Shown here piece by piece: positions 37,368 through 47,575 of a stretch of DNA of 64,000 nucleotides. Positions within the stretch are counted from its first letter, which is position 1, and each line of letters starts with the position of its first letter. The notes below the pieces were generated by a model. The model did no database searches. It was not told the DNA's origin and saw nothing but the letters and a program-made list of their open reading frames with translations. The stretch comes from Adineta vaga (Eukaryota > Rotifera): assembly GCA_021613535.1 (NCBI GenBank), contig CP075496.1, positions 1,922,001 through 1,986,000 of the forward strand, written 5' to 3'. A program made the translations under genes and the position numbers.

Positions 37368-40158
37368 ATCATTGCATGAACATTGCCCATTGGTATTGAA
37401 ATGATGAATTCGGTTAGCATCACGAACAATGATTTCACATTTTCGTATAGCAGCAATTAATTTAGTTGCTTGATCTATGAAAACAAAGTAGGGTATTCAA
37501 AAGCAAATAGTAATAATGATTACATACGACAGTCACCACACATACGAAGATTTTTTGTTACTTGTATTCGTTTTGTATTGGGATTCTCAACAAAATTCCA
37601 AGCTATTGCAAGTTTTTCACTATGTCCACAAAGGACTGACTCAATAGTTTCATCTTGATTCATTGGTCGTGCAATCCAACTGGAATCGTATTGATGACCA
37701 TGTCCCATAATTTCTTTCGAGATTTTCTTAACTTCAGCATGAATTTCAGCCGATCGATGATGTGATTGATCATGAGCACGAAATTGCTAAAAAGACAATT
37801 ATTTGAGATAATTTCTCTAGAAGATTTATATAATAATCATAAACTTACAAATATTTGTTCACTGGTTACGGTCCATGAAAGACCAACCTTTTTCTTAGCA
37901 CCTGATGTGTGTAATTGAGTTTGAATATTTGATGCCTTTTCAATATCGCCTGATGATGCATAAACATTAGTCAAAAGAATTGCGGCTGCTATTAATGGAT
38001 CTGTTTTCTGTGGAAATAGTTTCTTCATACGATCATAAATATTTTGTGATAAATGACTATTGTTCGCATTTCTCGCGCCCGATAACAATGCCACTAAAAT
38101 TAAAATATAATGAAGTTTTATTTTTTATGATAATAATCAATTTTAATCTTATTCGCGAAAAGCATTTCTTCTCTCGAATTCTTTCACTTTTATTTACGGG
38201 AAAATAAACTGAAATTTCTATTCTTAGCATGATCATTTAGACTAAACAAAATTCAAAGATACTAACTATACATAACTAATCCAGGTGAATGATCCCGTTC
38301 ATATTCTTCAATGAGTTGTTGTGCTTGTTGAAAAAAGGATGCACGACTAAAACAATCAATCTAAACAAAAACAAAAGATCCAAACAAATGATTGGAATCA
38401 ATTTTCGTCATTTACCATTGCTCCATAAATACTTTCAGTTTTCACTGGAATACTTTTGAAGATTGATTGAGCTTCATCTACTAGTCCTGAATGTGAACAT
38501 GCATTCAAAATACAAACATAAGCTATTTCATCGAGAAATTTTTGTGGCATTTGACGAAAAAGTTCAATTGCTTGAACACCCATTCCATTCAAACCATAAC
38601 CATTCACTAATCAAGAAAAAAAGTTAGAAAAACAATTCATCAAAGCAAATAGAGAAACAAACTCATTGCTGTATATCCAATTCGATCTGGTTGACGAATT
38701 GCATCAAAAACTTGTTTAGCTTGATCAATAAATCCAGTTTTACTCTAAAATGATGAATTTGTTTAAACAGAAAACTCCCTGTCTACTTTCAACTTACCCA
38801 CATGTCAATTAATGCATTTTGAATTTGTTGATCCGATAGAAAAGAGTGCGGGATATGTTTAATAAATGATTGAGATATCGAATAATCACCAATTTGTGCT
38901 AATGCTTTGATTAGACAAAAATAAATAATAATATTTTCTTGAATACGATCCTTTTTCATTTGATTAAATAAATCTAATGTTTTTGATGGATTATTTTCAT
39001 TATTAAATCCATTCATTAAATTTCCATAATTGATAACAGTTTTTTTCGTTTTTGAAAAAAGAATTTCTGCACTTGAACAATCACCACATTTAATCAATGC
39101 ATCCAATAAAGTATTAACAAGACGAGAATTCAAATAGAAATTATTCGGAATTTCTTTGGAAACTTTTTTCACTAAATCTAATGCTTCTTTTGTTCGAAGA
39201 CGAGCACAAGCGTTAAATAAAACAATGACATTAACTTCACTTGGATTTTTTATCTGATTGAAAAGATTGATTGCCTCATGCAATTGATTATTTTCCATAT
39301 AACCTAGAAAAAGACATATGTCTATTTCGAAAGTGAATAATTGTTACCTTTTATCATAGCTCCATACATTGGTAGAACTTTTTTTGTTGATTCATTAAAT
39401 AATGTTTGAGCGTATTTAACGTCACCACATTTCATTGATGCATCCAATAGAGAAGTTATTAAATAAGGATTTGAACGAAATGATTTGGGCATTTGTTCAT
39501 AAGATCTTTTTGCTAAATTCAATGCTTCGACAGTTTTTAATTCAGCACAAGCATTAAATAAAAGATTGAGAATAATTTCATTCGGATTGTTTATTTCATT
39601 GAAAAGATCTATCGCTCTATTTGCTTGCTTATTTTTTATATAACCTAAAGAGAAAATGTACTGTGATAAAAAGAAACAAAAAGGCAAATTAGCTTTACCT
39701 TTAATCATTGCTCCGTAAATCGATAATGTTTTTTCTTTAATATTATTGAATAATGATTGAGCATGTTTCAAATCATCACATTGCACTATATTGTAAAAAG
39801 AAAAAGATTAGAAGAAACTAATTCTTCTTTAGACTTTACTATAGAAATGGATCAATGATGTTAATATTGAAGGATCATGTTTTATTGGCGATGAAATGAG
39901 AGAATGAATAGCTTGACCACGTTGGAAATCTTCAAGATAAGTACAGGCTTTTAAAGCTTGTGTAATGATGAGTGTTGAAGAAGTTTTAGTATTATTTTTC
40001 ATATGTAGATCGAATAATTCGAGAACTTTTCTGAATTGTTTATTATCGTTGAAATGTTTCATTTTCATACCCAAATCATAATCAGACTGAATACTTTTTG
40101 AACGTATTACAAAAAGCATCAGAGATGATGAACGAGAATTGAATAATTTGATCAACAT
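37368..40158 (-). CDS. PPR-repeat protein with C-terminal DYW-type cytidine deaminase domain (putative C-to-U RNA editing factor), tail frameshifted
   Basis: Ten exons: 39840-40158, 39699-39785, 39348-39644, 38798-39303, 38663-38744, 38416-38606, 38267-38360, 37849-38093, 37528-37786, 37368-37474; 2187 nt, 728 aa. The N-terminus ([20 protein letters not shown]) looks like a mitochondrial presequence. Tandem pentatricopeptide repeats follow ([39 protein letters not shown]). The deaminase core has HSEKLAIAW (H662, E664) and [10 protein letters not shown] (C690, C693), the zinc ligands and catalytic Glu of DYW domains. The second metal site keeps HH (717-718). The usual ending CSCNDY is present only in the +1 frame: after Q724 one extra G gives QWFMQ and a stop. 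DYW-PPR proteins edit organelle RNA in plants and are known from a few protists and, to my knowledge, bdelloid rotifers, where transfer from a plant-type donor is likely. Confidence 0.88.
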
Positions 40159-40990
40159 TGAATGAGTTATTTATTTCATGTATTCAAACAAATGTAAGAG
40201 CTTTTTTCTAGTTCTAGTGTATTGGATATGAATTAACGACGAATTGAAAAGTACTGTTAACTTGAGACAAACGAAACGAAAATCTTTGATCGAACTAATT
40301 TAGTCGAATTTCTTAAAAATATAAATGAACAAAAACAATACTGCAACTGTCTTAAAAACCTTATTTAAATGATTTCATGCGATAATCAGCGTCATCTATA
40401 TTTACGAGAAGATTTAATAAGCGATCGAATCGAAAGTCATATCCTCGAAATGTATATTGGCGAAAAAAAAAGTAACTTGATCGAAATGCATATCATCGAT
40501 TTTCTCCGATGTGAATTTCGGCGATGAGGCTTCATACCCTTTGTATAATTGATGTGATAATATTTTGGCGACAAGTATCTTCATATTAATGATAATCAAG
40601 AACAAATAGTTCAGCAAATAAGGCGAAATATTTTTCAATAGATCATAGAAATGAAGATAAAAAAACATGTTAGATTAGAATGTTGGAAAAAAGAATGTAA
40701 TCAATACTTTAATTCTTTATCAATACTTGAAAAACATTTTCATAAAATTTATTCAACAAATTTAATAGAAAATCTTCGAATGAAATTCTTTGTGATTTAT
40801 GTTTAAAAAAGTTTTCAACTTTATCACTATTAAAAGTTCATTATGAAGATATTGATTCAATTGTTCTTCCATCACGTGCTATTCAACAATGGATATTTCT
40901 TTTACAAAAACTTCATTCATCATCATCATAATCAACAAATAAATTAAAAAGACAATCATCATCATTAAATGATTTAAATCAAACAAAAAA
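38921..40990. repeat. Segmental duplication, copy A (PPR 5' half plus zfh zinc-finger start)
   Basis: This stretch recurs in the same orientation at about 45966-47575. It covers the first PPR-DYW exons, the PPR promoter interval and the start of the zfh-like sequence. The first PPR exon differs by about one base (silent) in 320. Copy A keeps one more PPR unit (exon 39348-39644 region) and about 85 bp near 40290-40373 that copy B lacks. Confidence 0.85.
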
Positions 40991-41117
40991 ATCTCGTTAT
41001 GAAAATCTTCTTTATCAAACCAATTCTTATATGATTTAAATAATTCAAATAATAAAAGACAAAGAACATGTATTACTGATGAACAATTAAGAGTTTTCAA
41101 AGAATATTTTAATACAA
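40669..41117 (+). pseudogene. zfh-type zinc-finger/homeobox remnant, copy A
   Basis: The plus strand encodes pieces of a ZFHX/zfh-2 like protein in more than one frame: a C2H2 finger (CWKKECNQYF..KHFHKI), then after a frameshift another (LCDLCLKKFSTLSLLKVHYE). Further on comes the start of a homeodomain (RQRTCITDEQLRVFKEYFNT) that stops abruptly at about 41117. In zfh proteins this homeodomain continues with ..VIKHWFRN; here unrelated sequence follows. Several in-frame stops are present. It is head to head with the PPR-DYW gene. A broken copy, not an active gene. Confidence 0.75.
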
Positions 41118-41145
41118 GTAACGCTCGTCGTAGCGACTCACTTAA

Positions 41146-42508
41146 CCCTCGGCTGTGGAGAGCACGTATTTTTTTCGTGTTTCAAAAGTGAGACGGATGA
41201 TTTACTGGTTTATATACAAGGTAATGGCTCAAATGTTTCTCCTCAACTATTTCTTAACTTTCCAGAACACAAAACAGACTTTTTCATGAAAAATCATTTT
41301 CACCAAAATCTAACTACACAACTCCACTCACGGTACCACGCACCACGCACACCCAAACTTGATTTGATTTATTTATAATTCTCAAAAGAAAACAATGTGC
41401 AAAACGCTTAGAGTAAACATCAACATTCTAAGTAGAAGCGATAAATTTTTGAATAGTAAACTCATAGGTCATTGACTAGGTTTTTCAATCATAATCAATT
41501 AAGTATTTATCGAAGACATCCACAAATAATTTCCATTAATAAGGTATATAAATCAGCTATTTGATTAAAAATTTATTAGAAAACAACTTTAACCAGTTAA
41601 AAAAGGCAGTGTTTTTATATGATTTTAACCTAATTCCTTGGAATTAATGATCGATTTGACCTAATCTTCATTTGGATTTAAACTACATTAATCCATTGTA
41701 TCAAGATTAGTCAATTAATCGTGACTTCATATAACCATAATGACAACTAAATGATTTTTTGTTGATTTTTAATCCATTGTGTGGCGACCATACATGCTCA
41801 TGAATAAGAAACAAATTAATCTTCAATAGTATAAAATAAATTGAAATCAATATAAATCCTCAACAATCATGAAAGATTATGGGATCGTAAAATGGGTTCA
41901 CGTTCCTTTATTATTGACATATAGAATTCTAATCGAAGTTTTAAACACTACCCTGTTATGTCGTATTTGAGTTGTCGAATACCGAAGAAACCATTATTTT
42001 GACTTGTTGAAACTATTTATGATTAGTTATATACTGTATTTATCGTATTAGATGTAAATGTTACCACATTGATTATTTGGCTTGATTTTGCTCAATAAAT
42101 TAGAGCAGTAGAAGTTTCAAATTCATGTATAAAGTATTCATTTTTACAAAACACTATAGCCATTTGGCAAAGTTGCATATGAGGCTTCCTGGCTATTTCC
42201 GATATGAAACCTTAAATGCATCCTGTCGGATCTCTCAGATTTTACACAAAAAAATTTGATGTAAGGATCTGATGGATCACTACATAAATCGACGGTTTCC
42301 GATAGATGTAATTCAACGGATTTGTTATGAAATCCGATAATATATAACCGACCGAATCCAATGAGCTGTATTTCAACGGATTTAGTACCCGTCCGACAAG
42401 ATCCGATGTACCCGTTTGGTCCTGGGGTACTACTAAAACTCATTATAAATTATTTCAGAACGAAAAATAAAAGATGCATCTGCAAAACAAAACCCCGTAA
42501 CCAAAGGG
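41146..42508. mobile_element. Possible piggyBac-like non-autonomous insertion bounded by TTAA
   Basis: The left edge reads TTAA then CCCTCGGCTGTGG (41142-41158). The right edge reads CCAAAGGG then TTAA (42501-42512). TTAA target sites and CCC..GGG ends are typical of piggyBac elements. The matching terminal repeat is only about four bases, and no transposase frame is present. Inside, TTCAACGGATTT recurs exactly 60 bp apart (42312 and 42372). Suggestive, not proven. Confidence 0.35.
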
Positions 42509-42540
42509 TTAATATATGTAATTTTGATTCTTGTTCAGTT

Positions 42541-42952
42541 CGATAATCTTTTGCTAATGGATGTTCATGAATAAATTGTGCAAAAGATATTTGTGACCAT
42601 TCAGAACATATTTTATCACTATTATCAATTTGTTCAATAGTTAATGGTGATAAAACAAGTTGTTGTCGTAATTGTGTTGAATCTTGATGATACCATGTTT
42701 GTTCAATTAGATGAAAATTAAATTGATCAATTAATGATAAAATTCGTTTTCGTTTTGGCCCAATCCATTGACCACCTAAATCTATTGTCCATTTTTCATC
42801 AAAAACTTTTCACTTAATTTTCTTCCACCAATACAAGGTCGACCTTCGATGATAAGACATCAAACTGATTTAGATGTAAGATATTTTGCTGCTGAAATAC
42901 CAGCAAAACCTTCACCAATAATAACAACATCAAAAAATTCATTACGATTCAT
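42541..42952 (-). pseudogene. Flavin amine-oxidase (MAO/PAO-like) fragment
   Basis: From an ATG at 42952 the minus strand reads MNRNEFFDVVIIGEGFAG, an FAD-binding GxGxxG segment, then ISAAKYL and a TGA stop. Beyond it IIEGRPCIGGRKLS continues the family pattern, and after a frameshift IDLGGQWIGPKRKR appears, the second conserved FAD site of amine oxidases. Nothing of the catalytic C-terminal domain follows; the trace ends next to the TTAA site at 42509. A decayed 5' fragment. Confidence 0.75.
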
Positions 42953-45012
42953 TATGAAATAGTTTCAAAAGAAAAAAAGTAATTTGATATATGGTTATAG
43001 CTGTTGAAATGATATGACTGAATAGACTCTCGTCCAAGGGAAATAATGCACTCGAAACAATGAAAGATATTCGAAATTTTACTTTGATATTATCAATATA
43101 TTCATTTTTTTATGAAAATTTTGAAAAATCGATATTGAAAAATGTTACATGTATTCATCGGAGTAAAAATAAGAGGCATTATGTATGATCAGATTGTTTC
43201 TATCGATCTGAGTATTCAAACATGCCTACTAAACTGTGTTTTATATCTAAGTAAAATCATTTATTCGATGTATTTTACATAAATGGAGTGTAAAAAAAAT
43301 GAAAATTCTGATATTTTGAAGTCTCAATGAATGAATTTGATGATTTGTACCATGATAAAACAAACTGCTTCTATCCTTAAATAAAATCACTATCCAATAA
43401 TTCATTAACAATTTCTGAAATATTTTATGAGTTGTTTGATGGTGAAAAGTGATATTTTTTGTCTCGGATTTTAAGCTAACGAAGAACGTGCCGGTGATAA
43501 ATGTACGAAAATAAATGAGCACAAATCGTCAATTGATTAAACTTGATTCTATAAAGAAATTTTGTGATTTAACGTATAATGATAAAATAATATATGATTA
43601 TGAATATTTTTGTTTATCTCGTTCGTATGATACAATGGTGAAGTAGTCAAATTCATTCTTAACCAAATCTAATATGATAAAAATATCTGTTTTTCACAGT
43701 CAAATAAGTTGTGCTAATCACATGCTCTTGAACCGTTATTAAGTTTCATTTTCTATACCATGTTAAAAATTTAGTTCTATCATAGAAGTCCTACACGTGT
43801 GATTAAATAACTATCTTTCTTTTTTCCTCTCTTTTTATGTTTATTTCACACTGGATAATGTTTTTTTCTTCTAGTAATGATGTACGTATATATCTATCAT
43901 CTCGTTTATATTTACCAGTATGTTCGCTAATTCTACATTTTGTTATATATAGTACAACCGTATCACCATTTATTGCATCGCCGTGAATAAAGTCAGTTTA
44001 TATCTGATAATAGACTTTAAACTAACGCAATTTATTACTTTGGATTTTCCTTGGCTATATCGAATGGCAACAAACCAAATTCGACAATTGTCTAACGATG
44101 AGATGTAAGTTTATTCAACTATAATCATTCGAAAAGTTTATAGTAGTTTTATTTATTTGTTTTAGCCAACAAAAGGTAATGAAACATTACATTATTTTAT
44201 TCGACAAAAAAACTCATCGCATATATTTTCTGGTTTGATAATTTGCTTGAAATGATTCGATCTGTTCGTCATTTTTCATATTCCATCGAGACGTTTTTTT
44301 GTACTTCATTGACATCATTTTATTCTTATTTTATCAAAATACTACTGTATTAAATAATAGAAGAACAATCTTACATTTTGAGAGAGAAAACAAATTTGAA
44401 GAGAATAAATATAGATAACACACGATAATTAATACGAATAGATACGATCTATATGCAACTAATAATAAGAGAATAAATATGACATACAAATTATTAGAAA
44501 AATTCATCTTGTTTTATTGTCGATAGTTAGACAAAACGTATAAACGTATTCAGAATGAGTGTTAGTGTTTTCCGTGACTAATGTTAGATCTCTGTTCATC
44601 AATAGAGTGTTTATATCTACCCTTTTGTTAGTGACTATATTCAAATATTCTGAGCTCTTTTCTCGTTAAAATCAAATGTTCATTTTACAAATTTTTCGAT
44701 GAAATAGGAAAATTATTTTCTCGCCGGAACAAGAAAAATAAAGTTATATCGATGCAATAATGTTCCAATTGATTTAATTGTTTTTTTTCGCTATGGCTAT
44801 TTATGACCCTTCTTGATGACCTTTTTCGTCCGCCAATGTAATACTTTAAGCAATCGTTTTCTATAATATTTTTCTTTAACCAATTATGAACAAAATAGAC
44901 GAGTACAAAAAATGTCAGTCAACGATTACATATATATATATATGTATAAGGGGTGAGTCGAAGAACAACATCGTCATCATCATTTCTTTTTGTTAGAGTA
45001 TTTTTTCTCGCG
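42953..45012. other. AT-rich interval, no supported gene
   Basis: About 2 kb without a recognisable complete gene. A short open start (MATNQIRQLSNDE, 44064-44102) is followed by a plausible donor, but no convincing continuation was found. It could be a remnant or the 5' end of an unrecognised transcript. Confidence 0.3.
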
Positions 45013-45541
45013 ATGGCTATAGATCAAGTGAGTTATAACAACAAATGATCTTTCTTAAATCCATAGGAAACTGTAGAAAATAATACAGTTAAATATAATC
45101 AAATTTGTTCTCGAATTGTACAGCTACTTTTCCACGTAACAGAATTTATAGAATATGCTATGTTAGTACAATCAATTTTTCAGGTTAATCGTTTCTAAAT
45201 AATTTTAAATTAGTGAAACTTTATACTTTAATAGATTTCGGAGAAGTTATATCTTAACTTTCCTTATTCCTTTAATTTTAGCTTGAACAAACTGTCCAAT
45301 TAATTGACCAGATTGATAATTTCAAAAATCGATTAATGGAAAAATGTCGAAATAATCAAGTCATTACACCTGCTGACCTTGAAAAGCTCGTTGAAAACGG
45401 CGTCACTCGACCATTATTAGTCGCACAAAAAGAACAATTACGAACACGTAAGTAAATCTGATGTACCTATAATAAAATGCTTTTGAAAAAGTGATTTTAT
45501 TTTTAGAACGTAATCAAAGAGGTATTGATCCATTTCATTAA
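45013..45541 (+). CDS. Small helical orphan protein, four exons
   Basis: Exons 45013-45027, 45067-45183, 45282-45447 and 45507-45541 join in perfect phase (333 nt, 110 aa), each with GT/AG borders. The product is mostly helical and charged: an amphipathic stretch (YNQICSRIVQLLFHVTEF), then LEQTVQLIDQIDNFKNRLME and DLEKLVENGVTRPLLVAQKE, ending RGIDPFH. No signal peptide or known domain. The length and coiled-coil look suggest a small complex subunit, but I cannot name the family. It lies intact between the two PPR copies. Confidence 0.65.
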
Positions 45542-45965
45542 GAATTATGAATTATTATTATCAATCTCATGGACTATGATTATCTTGAAATATGTTTTTT
45601 GTTGCTGATTCAACTTTATTTCGTGATGATTTCTCATTTTCTTTGTTCATCGTTCATCTTGTGCTTTGTCATTGATTCATATTTACTCTTCTTACTGATT
45701 CATCTTTTATGTTTGAACTCTGAAGACATTGTATTGTGTCACTAGGTGGTATATTTCTTGTCTAAGTAAATATATAGTCATTCATGCTCAGCAACATTGG
45801 TGAAAAGTAACAGGATATTTTGCTAATGGATATACATAAATAAAAAATACTCTTGATTATTATATACACTTTAAACAAGATTTCGATGAACAATTGGAGA
45901 CTAATTATATATGATTGTATCTTTTGAGAATGTGTGAGACAGAAATGTTTTTTCTACATAAATGA

Positions 45966-46860
45966 AATAAATAATATTTTCTTGAATACGATCCTTTTTC
46001 ATTTGATTAAATAGATCTAATGTTTTTGATGGATTATTTACGTTATTAAATCCATTCATTAAATTTCTATAATTGATAACAGTTTTTTTCGTTTTTGAAA
46101 AAAGAATTTCTGCACTTGAACAATCACCACATTTAATCAATGCATCCAATAAAGTATTAACAAGACGAGAATTCAAATAGAAATTATTCGGAATTTCTTT
46201 GGAAACTTTTTTCACTAAATCTAATGCTTCTTTTGTTCGAAGACGAGCACAAGCGTTAAATAAAACAATGACATTAACTTCACTTGGATTTTTTATCTGA
46301 TTGAAAAGATTGATTGCTTCACTCAACTGATTATTTTCAATATAACCTAAAGAGAAAATGTACTTTGATAAAAAGAAACAAAAAGGCAAATTAGCTTTAC
46401 CTTTAATCATTGCTCCGTAAATCGATAATGTTTTTTCTTTAATATTATTGAATAATGATTGAGCATGTTTCAAATCATCACATTGCACTATATTGTAAAA
46501 AGAAAAAGATTAGAAGAAACTAATTCTTCTTTAGACTTTACTATAGAAATGGATCAATGATGTTAATATTGAAGGATCATGTTTTATTGGCGATGAAATG
46601 AGAGAATGAATAGCTTGACCACGTTGGAAATCTTCAAGATAAGTACAGGCTTTTAAAGCTTGTGTAATGATGAGTGTTGAAGAAGTTTTAGTATTATTTT
46701 TCATATGTAGATCGAATAATTCGAGAACTTTTCTGAATTGTTTATTATCGTTGAAATGTTTCATTTTCATACCCAAATCATAATCAGATTGAATACTTTT
46801 TGAACGTATTACAAAAAGCATCAGAGATGATGAACGAGAATTGAATAATTTGATCAACAT
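45966..46860 (-). pseudogene. Truncated duplicate of the PPR-DYW gene (5' part only)
   Basis: The first exon (46541-46860 region) encodes exactly the same 106-residue start as the gene at 40158. The second exon is also conserved. The third combines the start of one PPR exon (GYI) with the body of the next ([14 protein letters not shown]), so one about 345-bp repeat unit has been lost. Homology stops at about 45966, inside the PPR array; after NII the reading runs into unrelated sequence and stops. No DYW domain remains. It might still produce a short PPR protein, but it is best treated as a truncated copy. Confidence 0.85.
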
Positions 46861-47575
46861 TGAATGAGTTATTTATTTCATGTATTCAAACAAATGTAAG
46901 AGTTTTTTTCTAGTTCTAGTGTATTGGATATGAATTAACGACGAATTGAAAAGTACTGTTAACTTGAGACGAACGAAACGAAAATCTTTGATCGAACCTT
47001 ATTTAAATGATTTCATTCGATAGTCAGCATCATCTTTATTTACGAGAAGATTTAATAATCGACCGAATCGAAAGTCATATCCTGAAAATGTATATTGGCG
47101 AAAGTAACTTGATCGAAATGCATATCATCGATTTTCTGCAATGTGAATATCGGCGATGAGGCTTCATACCCTTCGTATAATTGATGTGATATTATTTTGG
47201 CGACAAGTATGTTCAGATTAATGATAATCAAGAACAAATAGTTCAGCAAATAAGGCGAAATATTTTTCAATAGATCATAGAAATGAAGATAAAAATACAT
47301 GTTGGATTATTATGTTGGAAAAAAGGATGTAATCAATACTTTAATTCTTTATCAATACTTGAAAAACATTTTCATGAAATTTATTCAATAAATTTAATAG
47401 AAAATCTTCGAATGAAATTCTTTGTGATTTATGTTTAAAAAAGTTTTCAACTTTATCACTATTAAAAATTCATTATGAAGATATTGATTCAATTGTTCTT
47501 TCATCACGTGCTATTCAACAATGGATATTTCGTTTACAAAAACTTCATTCATCATCATCATTAAATGATTTAAAT
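45966..47575. repeat. Segmental duplication, copy B
   Basis: Same orientation as 38921-40990 and nearly identical over most of its length. Relative to copy A it has lost one PPR unit, about 85 bp upstream of the PPR start, and a short piece between TCATCATCAT repeats near 47560. These are the marks of deletion at short direct repeats. Confidence 0.85.

Noticed and set aside
37358-40158. Plant DNA contamination as source of the PPR-DYW gene
   Set aside because: The gene has short host-like introns, host-like AT-rich codon use and lies contiguous with zfh remnants and other animal genes, so integration is more likely; long reads would settle it.
40414-40668. Minus-strand frame of 84 codons conserved at 47052-47300
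   Set aside because: Conservation is explained by the segmental duplication, and composition gives no support for a protein.
42144-42443. 100-codon minus-strand frame with a repeated KSVE motif
   Set aside because: It comes from a 60-bp-spaced DNA repeat inside the putative insertion; no protein family resemblance.
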